From Plantactinospora sp. KBS50 (GTDB lineage: Bacteria; Actinomycetota; Actinomycetes; Mycobacteriales; Micromonosporaceae), in the NCBI RefSeq assembly GCF_002285795.1, contig NZ_CP022961.1, positions 3,104,001 to 3,168,000 on the forward strand: a DNA stretch of 64,000 nt, read 5' to 3'. Below are positions 7,403-16,865 of this stretch, one piece after another; positions within the stretch are counted from its first letter, which is position 1, and the number at the start of each line of letters is the position of its first letter. A program made the translations under genes and the position numbers. The notes below the pieces were generated by a model. The model saw only the letters and a program-made list of their open reading frames with translations. It was not told the origin of the DNA and made no database searches.

Positions 7403-8731
7403 ATGACCAGCTCCCCGGAACCCGCCGTGCCGCCCGTCGACGGCGAGGTCGTCGACCTCTGCCGCGATCTGCTGCGGATCGACACCACGAACACGGGCGA
7501 CAACGACACCTGCGCCGGCGAGCGGCGGGCGGCGGAGTACGTCGCCGAGAAGCTCGCCGAGGTGGGCGTGGACAGCCGCATCCACGAGTCGGCGCCGGGC
7601 CGGGCGAGCGTGCTGGCCCGGATCGAGGGTGCCGACCCGTCCCGCGGCGCGCTGCTGGTGCACGGGCACCTCGACGTGGTGCCGGCGGATCCGGCCGAGT
7701 GGTCGGTGCACCCGTTCGCCGGCGAGCTGCGCGACGGCTACCTGTGGGGTCGGGGAGCCATCGACATGAAGGACTTCGACGCGATGGTGCTCGCGGTGGT
7801 CCGGCACTGGCGGCGCACCGGCGTGCGCCCGGACCGGGACATCGTGCTGGCGTACACCGCGGACGAGGAGGCCGGCAGCGACTACGGCGCGCACTTCCTG
7901 GTCAACCGGCACGCCGCGGAGTTCGACGGCTGCACCGAGGCGATCGGCGAGGTGGGCGGGTTCTCCTACACGGTCAGCGACGACCTGCGGCTCTACCTGA
8001 TCGAGACGGCCGAGAAGGGCATCGACTGGCTGCGCCTGCACACCCGGGGGCGTCCCGGGCACGGCTCGTTCGTGCACGACGACAACGCGGTGACGGCGCT
8101 GGCCGAAGCGGTGGCCCGGATCGGCCGGCACCGCTTCCCGGTGGTGGTGACCCCGACCGTGCGGGCCTTCCTGGAACAGGTGTCCGACGCGCTGGGGGTG
8201 GAGCTGGACCCGGACGACCCGCAGACGGCGATCGCCAAGCTCGGACCGATCGCCACGATCATCGGCGCCACGATCCGCAACACCGCCAACCCGACCCGGC
8301 TGGCGGCCGGGTACAAGGACAACGTCATCCCCGGCCGGGCCACCGCCACGATCGACTGCCGGAGCCTGCCGGGCCAGGGCGAGCTGCTGCTGGAGCAGTT
8401 GCGCGAGCTGATCGGCCCGGACATCGAGATCGAGCACATCCAGCGGCAGGACGCGCTGGAGACCACCTTCGACGGCGAACTGGTCGACGCGATGGCCGCC
8501 GCGCTGCGCGCCGAGGACACCGGCGCGCGGGCGGTGCCGTACATGCTCTCCGGCGGCACCGACGCGAAGGCGTGGCGCCGGCTGGGCATCCGCTGCTTCG
8601 GATTCGCGCCGCTGCGGCTGCCGGCCGACCTGAACTTTTCGTCGCTGTTCCACGGCATTGACGAGCGGGTACCGGTGGACGGACTACAGTTCGGCGTGCG
8701 GGTGCTCGACCGGTTCCTGCGGGCCTGCTGA
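7403..8731 (+). CDS. M20 family metallopeptidase (dipeptidase/deacylase type)
   Basis: 442 aa, full length. M20/M25/M40 zinc peptidase signatures: HGHLDVVP (His87, Asp91), the metal-bridging Asp121 in RGAIDMKD, the catalytic Glu155/Glu156 pair in YTADEEAGSD, the dimerisation-domain RPGHGS, and the late His in LFHGIDERVP. Such enzymes cleave dipeptides or N-acyl amino acids; the ordering and the GGTDAK block resemble actinobacterial M20 peptidases annotated as dipeptidases. No signal peptide, so cytosolic. Monocistronic or with the downstream 222-aa gene (118-bp gap). Exact substrate not predictable. Confidence 0.92.
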   Translation: MTSSPEPAVPPVDGEVVDLCRDLLRIDTTNTGDNDTCAGERRAAEYVAEKLAEVGVDSRIHESAPGRASVLARIEGADPSRGALLVHGHLDVVPADPAEWSVHPFAGELRDGYLWGRGAIDMKDFDAMVLAVVRHWRRTGVRPDRDIVLAYTADEEAGSDYGAHFLVNRHAAEFDGCTEAIGEVGGFSYTVSDDLRLYLIETAEKGIDWLRLHTRGRPGHGSFVHDDNAVTALAEAVARIGRHRFPVVVTPTVRAFLEQVSDALGVELDPDDPQTAIAKLGPIATIIGATIRNTANPTRLAAGYKDNVIPGRATATIDCRSLPGQGELLLEQLRELIGPDIEIEHIQRQDALETTFDGELVDAMAAALRAEDTGARAVPYMLSGGTDAKAWRRLGIRCFGFAPLRLPADLNFSSLFHGIDERVPVDGLQFGVRVLDRFLRAC

Positions 8732-8849
8732 CCTGCCTCGCGGATCGAACCCCCGCCGTCCACGACCGCCGGCACGACCGTCCGGCCGACCCCCCCCGTC
8801 CGCGCCACCGCGCGCCATCCGTTCACCTGTCGAAGGGACACCCACCGCC

Positions 8850-9518
8850 ATGACCGACCAGCACGCCGACCTGGATGCCGCGCTTGAGCGGGTCATCGAG
8901 GCCGCGCGGGCCCATCTGGCCGCCGTCAAGACCGCCGAGGGACGGGTCGACGACGACGACGTCTGGCAGGCGTACGTCGCCCTCAACAACGCCTCCTACG
9001 AGTACGACGAGCGGTTGCTCGACGCGTACGGTGAGGTGACGCCCTGGGACGTCGAGTCGATCGACCCGAACGAGGCGGACGAACGGTTCGGGGTGGGTCT
9101 CGGCGGTGTCGACGGGACCGAGGCCGCCGATCCGCACCCCGCGGTTCTCTCGGTGCGCCAGCGCCGGGACTTCCAGGTGCCCAGCGTCGGGGCGCTGCTG
9201 CGGGTGGCGCAGGCGGCCCGCCGGGCCGGGATGCCGGAGGGCGACGAGGGCGACCCGGTCGAGACGGTCGGCGAGGCCGTGCTCGAACTGCTCCAGGCCG
9301 GCGACGGCTCGCTCGCCGCGCTGGACATCCCCGAGCTGGATCCGCTGGACGGGGTCGTGATGGTCAGCGAGGTGGACACGGCGCTCGACGTCGCGGCGTT
9401 CCCCGACGACGACGGCGACGGCCCGTTCCGGCCGGGACCCACCGATCGGCTGGTGGGCCGGCTCGACGAGCACCCGTTCCTGCCGGAGGACGATCACGAG
9501 GACGAGCCGGCGCGCTGA
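8850..9518 (+). CDS. Conserved hypothetical acidic protein
   Basis: 222 aa, strongly acidic. The N-terminal half is helical (LDAALERVIEAARAHLAAVK, WQAYVALNNASYEYDERLLD); a middle block reads RRDFQVPSVGALLRVAQAAR; the C-terminal third is Asp/Glu-rich and ends HEDEPAR. No catalytic motif, signal peptide or membrane helix. The start is ATG 8850 with GAAGGGAC upstream. Conserved appearance among actinobacteria is an impression from composition, and no function is known to me. Confidence 0.75.
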   Translation: MTDQHADLDAALERVIEAARAHLAAVKTAEGRVDDDDVWQAYVALNNASYEYDERLLDAYGEVTPWDVESIDPNEADERFGVGLGGVDGTEAADPHPAVLSVRQRRDFQVPSVGALLRVAQAARRAGMPEGDEGDPVETVGEAVLELLQAGDGSLAALDIPELDPLDGVVMVSEVDTALDVAAFPDDDGDGPFRPGPTDRLVGRLDEHPFLPEDDHEDEPAR

Positions 9519-9629
9519 GCGCCCGGCCCGTGCGCGCGGTGCCGCCGGGCGTACCCCGTCCGGCCGGCATCGCCGCGGGTCCGCGACCGGCACCCGCGGG
9601 TGCCGCCACCGTTGCGGTGGCGGGCGGTT

Positions 9630-9821
9630 TCAGTACGACAGGCCGGGCTGGGTGGGGTTGGCCACCCGGCGCCGGAGCATCACCTGACGGGTGCCGTCCG
9701 GGTAGAGCCGTACCCGGGCCAGCTCCCACCCCGAGAACTCGGCCTGGATCGCCAGCTGCGCCGTGGCGGTCACCCGGTCGACGTTCGGCGGTAACCGCAG
9801 CGGCGCGTATTCGTAGTCCAT
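9630..9821 (-). CDS. DUF5703 family protein
   Basis: 63 aa small soluble protein with the family pattern [32 protein letters not shown] and RQVMLRR. Two ATGs are possible (9821 and 9830); 9821 gives the usual MDYEY beginning and has AGGA eight bases upstream. Role unknown. It faces left and follows the aldo/keto reductase gene (which starts at 10917) with a 124-bp gap after that gene's stop, so the two could share a transcript. Confidence 0.75.
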   Translation of the reverse strand: MDYEYAPLRLPPNVDRVTATAQLAIQAEFSGWELARVRLYPDGTRQVMLRRRVANPTQPGLSY

Positions 9822-9945
9822 GCGGTCCATCCTGCCCAGCCGTTCCGGCCGGCACCACCCCGGGCAGTTCACCGTCGGTGACGGCCGGCCGCAGCCCCGG
9901 CCGGGCGGCGGCGGGCCGGTACCGGGACCCACCCCGCCGGTCGGG

Positions 9946-10917
9946 TCAGCCGTCCCGCTCGGGATAGCCCACCGGCACCGACGACACGTCGTCCAGCGCC
10001 CGGCTGATCTCCTCGGGCAGGGTGATCCGCTCCACCTGCAACCCACCGAGCAGTTGGCCGATGGTCCGGGCGCCGAGGATCGGCGCCACCACCCCGGGCC
10101 GGTCCCGGACCCAGGCCAGCGCCACCTCCAGCGGCGAGACGCCGAGGCCGCCGGCCGCGGTGGCCACCGCCTCGACGATGCTGGAACAGCGCGGCTCCAG
10201 GTAGCGGGCCACGAACGGCTCGTAGTGCGGCGAGGCGGCCCGCGAGTCGGCCGGGCGGCCGTGCCGGTACTTGCCGGTCAGCACCCCCCGACCCAGCGGC
10301 GACCAGGGCAGCACGCCGAGCCCGAGCGCGGCGCAGGCCGGCAGCACCTCCCGTTCGATGCCGCGCTCCAGCAGCGAGTACTCCACCTGGGTGGCCACCA
10401 CCGGCGCCCGCCCGGGAAACGCGGCCTGCCAGCTGGCGGCCCGGGCGGTCTGCCAGCCGGAGAAGTTGGACACCCCGACGTACCGGACCCGCCCGCTGGC
10501 CACCGCGTGATCCAGCGCGCCGAGGGTCTCCTCCAGCGGGGTGCCCGGGTCGTAGCCGTGCACCTGCCACAGGTCCACGTGGTCGGTGCCGAGCCGGCGC
10601 AGCGACGCGTCCAGGGTCCGCAGCAGGTGACCCCGGGAGTTGTCCCGGCGGCGCCCGGCGCCCGGGCGCAGCCCGGCCTTGGTGGCGATCAGCAGGTCGT
10701 CCCGGTCGACCAGGGTGCCCAGCAGCGACCCGATGACCGCCTCGGCGTCGCCGTCGCCGTACACGTCGGCGGTGTCGACAAGGTTGCCGCCGGCGTCCAG
10801 GTAGCTTTTCAGTTGAGCGGCAGCGTCGTCCGCGTCGGTGTCCCGACCCCAGGTCATGGTGCCGAGCGCGAGCCGGGAGACCGCCAGCCCGCTTCGGCCG
10901 AGCGGTCGCTGCTGCAT
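9946..10917 (-). CDS. Aldo/keto reductase
   Basis: 323 aa NADPH-dependent (beta/alpha)8 oxidoreductase. Seen: start [20 protein letters not shown], the catalytic Asp/Tyr in [14 protein letters not shown], Lys in [11 protein letters not shown], His in [14 protein letters not shown], and the C-terminal cofactor-binding region [13 protein letters not shown]. These enzymes reduce aldehydes or ketones; the substrate is not predictable. The gene appears leaderless: TACAGT lies seven bases before ATG, inside a 7-bp-arm palindrome (10919-10937) that probably binds a repressor. Divergent from the LLM oxidoreductase gene. Confidence 0.92.
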   Translation of the reverse strand: MQQRPLGRSGLAVSRLALGTMTWGRDTDADDAAAQLKSYLDAGGNLVDTADVYGDGDAEAVIGSLLGTLVDRDDLLIATKAGLRPGAGRRRDNSRGHLLRTLDASLRRLGTDHVDLWQVHGYDPGTPLEETLGALDHAVASGRVRYVGVSNFSGWQTARAASWQAAFPGRAPVVATQVEYSLLERGIEREVLPACAALGLGVLPWSPLGRGVLTGKYRHGRPADSRAASPHYEPFVARYLEPRCSSIVEAVATAAGGLGVSPLEVALAWVRDRPGVVAPILGARTIGQLLGGLQVERITLPEEISRALDDVSSVPVGYPERDG

Positions 10918-10918
10918 G

Positions 10919-10937
10919 AGCAGAACTGTATTCTGCT
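10919..10937. promoter_or_regulatory. Inverted repeat operator at aldo/keto reductase start, with leaderless -10
   Basis: AGCAGAA-CTGTA-TTCTGCT is a perfect 7-bp-arm inverted repeat with a 5-bp spacer, two bases before the aldo/keto reductase ATG (10917). The reverse strand TACAGT (complement of 10925-10930) fits a -10 box seven bases before that ATG, so a protein bound here would block the promoter. No regulator gene is adjacent, so the cognate factor is unknown. Confidence 0.55.
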
Positions 10938-11113
10938 TCTCCACCGGCCGATATCCTCGTACCCGCCGAACTGGGCATCGTCGCGGATCCGACGCTCGGA
11001 CGCCGTAACCTTCCGGCGCCGTCACGATCCGCTCGGGCGGTCCGGGCGAGCCGGTGATCGGGTCCGGGGGGTGCATTGCGTACCCTGGTGCTCCTCGCGG
11101 ATGGGGAGGACCA

Positions 11114-12166
11114 GTGCGACTCGGGCTCAGCCTCGGATATCAGACGGCCTGGAGTACGCCGGCCGACCACCTCGCCCTGGCCCAGGAGGCCGACCGGCTC
11201 GGTTACGCGGTGGTGTGGGCCGCCGAGGCGTACGGCTCCGACTCGCCCAGCATGCTCGCGTGGCTGGCCGGGCAGACCGAGCGGATCGACGTGGGCTCGG
11301 CGGTGATGCAGATCCCGGGCCGGACCCCGGCGATGACCGCGATGACCGCCACCACCATCGACGCGCTCTCCGGCGGCCGGTTCCGGCTCGGCCTGGGCGT
11401 GTCCGGGCCGCAGGTCTCCGAGGGCTGGCACGGGGTGCGGTTCGCCCGGCCGTTGCAGCGGACCCGGGAGTACGTCGACATCGTCAAGCTCGCGGTGGCC
11501 CGCAAGCAGGTCGAGTACGCGGGCGAGCACTACACGCTGCCGCTGCCCGACGGACCCGGCAAGGCGCTGCGGCTGGGCTTCCATCCGCCCCGCGAGCACA
11601 TCCCGATCTACCTGGCGGCGGTCGGCCCGAAGAACCTGGAACTGGCCGGCGAGATCGCCGACGGCTGGCTGGCGATCTTCTACGCGCCGGACTTCGCGGC
11701 CGAGCAGCTCGCGGCGGTGGCCGCCGGACGGGCCCGGGCCGGCCGCGACCTGGCCGGGTTCGACGTGGTGCCCAGCGTCCCGGTGGTGGTCGGCGACGAC
11801 GTGGCCAACTGCGCCGAACTGGTCCGCTGGTACGCCGCGCTCTACGTGGGCGGGATGGGCAGCCGGGAGAAGAACTTCTACACCGAGCTGGCCACCCGGA
11901 TGGGTTACGGCGACGCCGCCCGAGAGGTGCAGGATCTCTATCTGTCCAAGCAGCACCGGGACGCCGCGGCGGCCGTACCGCTGGAGTTCATCGACCGTAC
12001 GTCGCTGCTCGGGCCGGTGGAGCGGATCGCCGAGCGGATGCGCACGTACGCGGAATCCGGCGTGACCACCCTGTCGGTGACGCTGTTCGCGGCCGACCGG
12101 GAAAGCGGCGTGGAGACGCTGCGCAACTGTGCCCAGGCGCTGGAACTGTCCGGGGTCGGCGAGTGA
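11114..12166 (+). CDS. LLM class F420-dependent oxidoreductase
   Basis: 350 aa, luciferase-like monooxygenase fold. Seen: [11 protein letters not shown] at the start, [61 protein letters not shown], and [22 protein letters not shown], all typical of the F420-dependent branch of actinobacteria (cofactor F420 or FMN; inferred from family). GTG 11114 is chosen because GGGGAGGA lies about four bases upstream. Its stop overlaps the GTG of uppP (GTGA), so the two are translationally coupled. Substrate unknown. Confidence 0.88.
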   Translation: MRLGLSLGYQTAWSTPADHLALAQEADRLGYAVVWAAEAYGSDSPSMLAWLAGQTERIDVGSAVMQIPGRTPAMTAMTATTIDALSGGRFRLGLGVSGPQVSEGWHGVRFARPLQRTREYVDIVKLAVARKQVEYAGEHYTLPLPDGPGKALRLGFHPPREHIPIYLAAVGPKNLELAGEIADGWLAIFYAPDFAAEQLAAVAAGRARAGRDLAGFDVVPSVPVVVGDDVANCAELVRWYAALYVGGMGSREKNFYTELATRMGYGDAAREVQDLYLSKQHRDAAAAVPLEFIDRTSLLGPVERIAERMRTYAESGVTTLSVTLFAADRESGVETLRNCAQALELSGVGE

Positions 12167-13023
12167 ACCCCACGCCGGTCGGCGCCGACACGCCGATGGG
12201 GTGGGTCGAGGTGATCGTGCTGGGCCTCGTGCAGGGGCTCACCGAGTTCCTGCCGATCAGCTCCTCGGCGCACCTGCGGATCACCTCGGCGATCTTCTTC
12301 AGGCAGGACGCGGGCGCCTCGTTCACCGCCGTCACCCAGTTGGGCACCGAGGCGGCGGTGCTCGTCTACTTCGCCAAGGACATCTGGCGGATCACCCGTA
12401 CCTGGGTGGTGGGGATCTGGGACCGCTCGGTGCGCTCCAGCCTCGACTACCGGATGGCCTGGTACGTCATCGTCGGCACCATCCCGATCGGCATCTTCGG
12501 GCTGCTGTTCAAGGACGACATCCGCACGGCCGCCCGGAACCTGTGGCTGGTGGCGACCGTGTTGATCGTCTTCGCGTTCATCCTGGCGTTCGCCGAGTTC
12601 TGGGGCCGGCAGACCCGGACGATCAAGAACTTCACCATGCGGGATGCCATCGTGATGGGCTTCGCGCAGGCGATGGCGCTGATTCCCGGGGTGTCCCGCT
12701 CCGGCGGCACGCTGACCGCCGGCCTGTTCCTCAACCTCACCCGCGAGGTGGCCGCCCGGTACTCCTTCCTGCTGGCCATCCCCGCGGTGCTGATCTCCGG
12801 CCTGTTCAGCCTGCCGGACGTGTTCGACTCCAGCGGGCATCACCCGTCCGGGGCGCAGATGGTGGTGGCCACCGTGATCGCGTTCGGTGTGGGGTACGCC
12901 TCGATCGCCTGGCTGCTGCGCTATGTGTCGCATCACACCCTGTACCTGTTCGTGCTCTACCGGGTGGCGCTGGGCAGCCTCGTGCTGGCCCTGCTGATGA
13001 CCGGGACGATCGCCGCCACCTGA
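12163..13023 (+). CDS. uppP: Undecaprenyl-diphosphatase UppP (BacA)
   Basis: 286 aa polytopic membrane enzyme that dephosphorylates undecaprenyl pyrophosphate to recycle the lipid carrier for peptidoglycan; also gives bacitracin resistance. Both family signatures are intact: [15 protein letters not shown] (about residues 23-37) with the catalytic Glu and Ser cluster, and [14 protein letters not shown] with the essential Arg. Around eight hydrophobic segments are visible, including the last, [19 protein letters not shown] 12163 overlaps the preceding stop; ATG 12196 ([10 protein letters not shown]) is an alternative start. The following phosphatase, DUF3090 and mshC genes recur beside uppP in other actinobacteria. 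Confidence 0.95.
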   Translation: MNPTPVGADTPMGWVEVIVLGLVQGLTEFLPISSSAHLRITSAIFFRQDAGASFTAVTQLGTEAAVLVYFAKDIWRITRTWVVGIWDRSVRSSLDYRMAWYVIVGTIPIGIFGLLFKDDIRTAARNLWLVATVLIVFAFILAFAEFWGRQTRTIKNFTMRDAIVMGFAQAMALIPGVSRSGGTLTAGLFLNLTREVAARYSFLLAIPAVLISGLFSLPDVFDSSGHHPSGAQMVVATVIAFGVGYASIAWLLRYVSHHTLYLFVLYRVALGSLVLALLMTGTIAAT

Positions 13024-13032
13024 CGGGCCGTC

Positions 13033-13057
13033 GTCCCGGCACCGCCGGCGCCGGGAC
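13033..13057 (+). terminator. Possible hairpin after uppP
   Basis: GTCCCGGC (13033-13040) and GCCGGGAC (13050-13057) form an 8-bp stem with a 9-nt loop, ten bases after the uppP stop. There is no U-tract, which is common for actinobacterial terminators. Confidence 0.35.
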
Positions 13058-13111
13058 TGGCCGGAGGTGCCCGAAGTGCGAGGTGCCCGGAATGCCGGCC
13101 GGGCGGCTCCG

Positions 13112-13117
13112 TAGGCT
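13112..13117 (+). promoter_or_regulatory. -10 box, leaderless histidine phosphatase gene
   Basis: TAGGCT seven bases before GTG 13125; no Shine-Dalgarno is present. Confidence 0.55.
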
Positions 13118-13124
13118 GGCGATC

Positions 13125-13847
13125 GTGGCGACAGTACTGCTCCTCCGGCACGGCCGGACCACCGCGAACGCCGAGGGCGGGCTGGCCGGGCGGCGGCCGG
13201 TCGAGTTGGACGGGATCGGGCGGGCGCAGGCGCTCGCGGTCGGTGCCCGGCTGGCCGGCCTGCCGCTGGCCGCGGTGGTGACCAGCCCGCTGGCGCGCTG
13301 CCGGCAGACCCTCGACCTGGCGCTGCCCGGGGTCGATCAGACCGTCGAGGACGGCCTGATCGAGTGCGGGTACGGCGCCTGGGAGGGCCAGCCGCTGAAG
13401 ACGCTGGCCAAGGATCCACTGTGGCCGGTGGTCCAGCAGCATCCCAGCGCGGCGGTGTTTCCCGGCGGCGAGGCGATGGCCGAGATGGCGCGCCGCGCGG
13501 TCGGCGCGGTGCGCTCCTGGGACGCCCGGCTGACCGCCGAGCACGGGCCGGAGGCGCTCTGGCTGGCGTGCAGCCACGGCGATGTGATCAAGGCCATTGT
13601 CGCGGATGCGCTCGGCCTGCACCTGGACCTGTTCCAGCGGGTCGTGGCCGATCCGGCCTCGGTCACCGCCATCCGGTACACCCCGACCCGTCCGTTCGTG
13701 CTCCGGCTGAACGACACCGGCGGGGACCTGGCCGGGCTGGTCGTCCCGAAGAAGACCCGGCGGCGCCGGTCCCGGGCGGCCGACTCCGACGCGCCGGTGG
13801 GCGGCGGTGCCGGCAGCGCGGACGCGGGCGCGGCCCAGGTCGGCTGA
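13125..13847 (+). CDS. Histidine phosphatase (phosphoglycerate-mutase-like)
   Basis: 240 aa. The phosphohistidine motif LLLRHGRTTAN near residue 5-15, the second Arg (SPLARCRQT), the acid EGQPL/GGEAM region and the second His in WLACSHGDVIKA are all present, so an active phosphatase is expected. After ~residue 205 comes a basic/acidic low-complexity tail (KKTRRRRSRAADSD). The equivalent gene in M. tuberculosis (Rv2135c region) also neighbours uppP and the DUF3090 gene. The substrate is not predictable. GTG 13125 is supported by a -10 box at leaderless spacing. Confidence 0.9.
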   Translation: MATVLLLRHGRTTANAEGGLAGRRPVELDGIGRAQALAVGARLAGLPLAAVVTSPLARCRQTLDLALPGVDQTVEDGLIECGYGAWEGQPLKTLAKDPLWPVVQQHPSAAVFPGGEAMAEMARRAVGAVRSWDARLTAEHGPEALWLACSHGDVIKAIVADALGLHLDLFQRVVADPASVTAIRYTPTRPFVLRLNDTGGDLAGLVVPKKTRRRRSRAADSDAPVGGGAGSADAGAAQVG

Positions 13848-13980
13848 CCGGAGGGCGGCCCGCCCCCGTGGTCCCGCCCGGCGACACGGACCGCAAGGCC
13901 GGCCCGGACCGGTGGCAGGGCCCTGACCTGGGCCGTGGCGAATCGCCGAGGTGCGTCGCGCGGCGCGGGGGCGGGCCGGC

Positions 13981-13986
13981 TAGGGT
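13981..13986 (+). promoter_or_regulatory. -10 box, leaderless DUF3090 gene
   Basis: TAGGGT six bases before ATG 13993; the intervening TTCTGT has no Shine-Dalgarno character. Confidence 0.55.
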
Positions 13987-13992
13987 TTCTGT

Positions 13993-14601
13993 ATGACCCA
14001 CCAGGTGCATGCCTTCGAGCCGCCCGAGCGGTTCGTCGCCGGGACCGTGGGTCCGCCGGGGGAGCGGACGTTCTTTCTGCAGGCCCGCGGTGGTGGCCGC
14101 GTGGTCAGTGTGGCGCTGGAGAAGGTCCAGGTGTCGCTGCTGGCCGAGAAGCTTGAGGAACTGCTCAGCGAGGCGAACCGGAGGTTCGGCATCAAGCTGC
14201 CGGAGCCGCCGGCGGCCACCACCGACAACGAGCCGCTGGACACCCCGGTGGACGAGGAGTTCCGGGTCGGCACGCTGGGACTGGCGTTCGACGTCGACAC
14301 CGCCACCGTGGTGATCGAGGCGATCGCGGCCGGCGAGGCGGAGGCGGAGATCGAACTCGCCGGTGCCGAGGCCGAGCTGGCCGCCGAGCCGGACGCGGTC
14401 GGCGAGGACGCCATCGACGAGGAGGAGCCGGATCCGGACCTCGACCGGCTGCGGGTGCGGCTGACCCCGGAGGCGGCCCGGGAGTTCATCGACCGCGCCC
14501 GCCGGGTGGTGGCGGCCGGCCGGCCGCCCTGCCCGCTGTGCGGCCAGCCGCTCGATCCGGCGGGCCATCTCTGCCCCCGGAACAACGGCTACCACCGGTG
14601 A
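13993..14601 (+). CDS. DUF3090 family protein with C-terminal zinc-ribbon
   Basis: 202 aa. Conserved DUF3090 beginning (VHAFEPPERFVAGTVGPPG, then RTFFLQARGGGRVVSVALEK), a mid-protein acidic stretch (EDAIDEEEPDPDLDRLRVRL), the helix EAAREFIDRARRVVAAGRPP and a C-terminal CPLCGQPL...HLCPRNNGY cluster whose Cys pair plus His/Cys look zinc-binding. Soluble. The last codon overlaps the next gene's GTG (GTGA), and that gene is an SCO1664-type kinase-fold protein, a pair that recurs in actinobacteria upstream of mshC. Biochemical function not established. Confidence 0.88.
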   Translation: MTHQVHAFEPPERFVAGTVGPPGERTFFLQARGGGRVVSVALEKVQVSLLAEKLEELLSEANRRFGIKLPEPPAATTDNEPLDTPVDEEFRVGTLGLAFDVDTATVVIEAIAAGEAEAEIELAGAEAELAAEPDAVGEDAIDEEEPDPDLDRLRVRLTPEAAREFIDRARRVVAAGRPPCPLCGQPLDPAGHLCPRNNGYHR

Positions 14602-15416
14602 CCTCTGCGGACCTGCGACCGGTGTTGACGGAGGAGGTCGCCCTGCGGCTGTTGCGCGAGGGCGAGGTCGAGCTGGAGGGCCGGCTCGCCGACGCGTCGA
14701 ACACGACGCTGCGCGGCGTCATCACCCTCGACGACGTGGTGGCCCGGTGCGTCTACAAGCCGGTGGCGGGGGAGCGGCCGCTCTGGGACTTTCCGGACGG
14801 CACCCTCGCGGGCCGGGAGGTCGGCGCGTACCTCGTCTCCCGGGCGACCGGCTGGGACGTGGTGCCGCCCACGGTGCTGCGGGACGGCCCGTTCGGGCCG
14901 GGCGCCTGCCAGCTCTGGATCGACGAACCGGACGACGTGGAGCCGCTGGTCGGGTTCGTGCCCGCGGCCAGCCTGCCGCCCCGGTGGTTCCGGGTCGCCG
15001 CGGCGCAGGACGAGGACGGCCTGCCGTACGCGCTGGCGCACGCCGACGATCCCCGGCTGGCCCGCCTGGCGATCTTCGACGCGGTGATCAACAACGCCGA
15101 CCGCAAGGGCGCGCACGTGCTGCACGGCCCGGACGACCGGATCTACGGCGTCGACCACGGGGTGAGCTTCCACGTCGAGGACAAGCTGCGCACGGTGCTG
15201 TGGGGCTGGTCCCGCCGCGCCCTGCCGGAGGACGCGGTCGAGGTGCTGGCCCGGCTGGCCGAGGACCTGGCCGGGGCGCTCGGCGCGGAGCTGGCCGAGC
15301 ATCTGACCCGGGCCGAGGTGGCCGCCACCGTCGCCCGGGTGCGGCGGCTGCGCGCCCACAGCCGCTTTCCCCGCCCCTCCGAGGACTGGCCGGCGGTGCC
15401 CTGGCCGCCGATCTGA
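14598..15416 (+). CDS. SCO1664 family protein (PI3/4-kinase-like fold)
   Basis: 272 aa starting at GTG overlapping the DUF3090 stop. Features of the family are visible: VVARCVYKPVAGERPLWDFP (nucleotide-pocket Lys), LAGREVGAYLVSRATGWDVV, LARLAIFDAVINNADRKGAH (catalytic-loop-like N-NADRK), and IYGVDHGVSFHVEDKLRTVL (metal-binding DH-like). These match a minimal protein/lipid-kinase-like core, so phosphotransfer or AMPylation is plausible but unproven. Cytosolic, translationally coupled to the DUF3090 gene. Confidence 0.85.
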   Translation: MTSADLRPVLTEEVALRLLREGEVELEGRLADASNTTLRGVITLDDVVARCVYKPVAGERPLWDFPDGTLAGREVGAYLVSRATGWDVVPPTVLRDGPFGPGACQLWIDEPDDVEPLVGFVPAASLPPRWFRVAAAQDEDGLPYALAHADDPRLARLAIFDAVINNADRKGAHVLHGPDDRIYGVDHGVSFHVEDKLRTVLWGWSRRALPEDAVEVLARLAEDLAGALGAELAEHLTRAEVAATVARVRRLRAHSRFPRPSEDWPAVPWPPI

Positions 15417-15591
15417 GCGACCCGGTCCGCCCGCTCCGCCAATCAGCCCGGTCCGCCGATCGCCCCGGCCGGCCCGCCCGGGGCGCCGTGGCCCGGCGTG
15501 CGTCTGGCTGCGCCCGGCGGCCCGTCCGGACGGTGTGCTGTCGTCCGGATCACAGCATGCTCGCCGTTGTGGGCTGCCATCGAACGATCGC

Positions 15592-15597
15592 TAGGCT
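15592..15597 (+). promoter_or_regulatory. -10 box, leaderless mshC
   Basis: TAGGCT six bases before ATG 15604. A possible -35 (TTGTGG, 15567-15572) lies 19 bases further upstream. Confidence 0.6.
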
Positions 15598-15603
15598 GGC
15601 GGT

Positions 15604-16842
15604 ATGGAATCTTGGGCGGGACATGAGCTGCCGCGGCTGCCGGGGGCCGGCCGGCCGCTCGCGTTGTACGACTCGGCGCGCCGCGGTGTGCACCCCACCC
15701 GCCCGCCGGGCGCGGCCACGCTGTACGTCTGCGGCATCACGCCGTACGACGCCACCCACCTCGGCCACGCCGCCACGATGATCGCCTTCGACCTCGTCCA
15801 GCGGATGTGGCGGGACGCCGGGCTGCCCGTGACGTACGTGCAGAACGTCACCGACATCGACGATCCGCTGCTGGAGCGGGCGCAGCGCGACCACGAGGAC
15901 TGGGTGGTCCTGGCGATGCGCGAGACGGCCCTGTTCCGGGAGGACATGGAGGCGCTGCGGATCATCCCGCCGACGCACTACGTGGGCGCGGTGGAGTCGA
16001 TCCCGGACATCGCCGACAAGGTGCTGCTGCTGCTCAAGGACGGCGCGGCGTACCGGTTGGAGGACGGCACCGGCGACGTGTACTTCGACGTCGCCGCCGC
16101 GCCGCGGTGGGGCGCGGAGTCGAACCTCGACCGGGCGCAGATGCTGGAACTCTTCGCCGAGCGGGGCGGTGACCCGGACCGGGCCGGCAAGCGGGACCGG
16201 CTCGACCCGCTGCTGTGGCGCGGCGCCCGCCCCGACGAACCCTCCTGGCCCGGCGGTGAGCTGGGTCCGGGCCGGCCGGGCTGGCACATCGAGTGCGCCA
16301 CCATCGCGCTCAACCTGCTGGGCGCCACGATCGACGTCCAGGGCGGCGGCAACGACCTGATCTTCCCGCACCACGAGTGTTCGGCGGCGCACGCCGAGCG
16401 GCTCACCGGGGCGCTGCCGTTCGCGCGGCACTACGCGCACGCCGGCATGATCGGGCTGGACGGCGAGAAGATGTCCAAGTCCCGGGGCAACCTCGTCTTC
16501 GTGTCCCGGCTGCGGGCCGACCGGGTCGATCCGATGGCCATCCGGCTGGGCCTGCTGGCCGGGCACTACCGCGACGACCGGGCGTGGACCGACGAGGTGC
16601 TGGCCACCGCGCAGGGCCGGCTAACCCGCTGGCGCTCGGCCGCCGCCGCGCCCGCCGGCCCGTCCGCCGGCGAGCTGCTGGCCGGGGTACGCGAGCGGCT
16701 CGCCGACGACCTGGACACCCCCGCCGTGCTGGCCCTGGTGGACGCCTGGGCGGCGGCCGCGGTGGCCGGCGAGGGCACCGACGCGGACGCTCCCGCGCTG
16801 ATGGCCGCGACCGTGGACGCGCTGCTCGGCGTCCGGCTCTGA
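15604..16842 (+). CDS. mshC: Cysteine--1-D-myo-inosityl 2-amino-2-deoxy-alpha-D-glucopyranoside ligase (MshC)
   Basis: 412 aa, full length. MshC ligates cysteine to GlcN-Ins with ATP, the third enzymatic step of mycothiol synthesis in the cytosol. It is a cysteinyl-tRNA-synthetase relative: Cys43 (YVCGITPYD), the HIGH-type motif HLGH (52-55), zinc ligands Cys231 (HIECATIAL) and His256-His257-Glu258 (FPHHEC), and the KMSKS loop (289-293). It lacks the tRNA-binding C-terminal domain of CysS, and the start [14 protein letters not shown] is typical of MshC. Convergent with the PucR-type regulator 23 bp downstream. Confidence 0.97.
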   Translation: MESWAGHELPRLPGAGRPLALYDSARRGVHPTRPPGAATLYVCGITPYDATHLGHAATMIAFDLVQRMWRDAGLPVTYVQNVTDIDDPLLERAQRDHEDWVVLAMRETALFREDMEALRIIPPTHYVGAVESIPDIADKVLLLLKDGAAYRLEDGTGDVYFDVAAAPRWGAESNLDRAQMLELFAERGGDPDRAGKRDRLDPLLWRGARPDEPSWPGGELGPGRPGWHIECATIALNLLGATIDVQGGGNDLIFPHHECSAAHAERLTGALPFARHYAHAGMIGLDGEKMSKSRGNLVFVSRLRADRVDPMAIRLGLLAGHYRDDRAWTDEVLATAQGRLTRWRSAAAAPAGPSAGELLAGVRERLADDLDTPAVLALVDAWAAAAVAGEGTDADAPALMAATVDALLGVRL

Positions 16843-16865
16843 CACCCGCGCCGCGCGGCCCCGGA

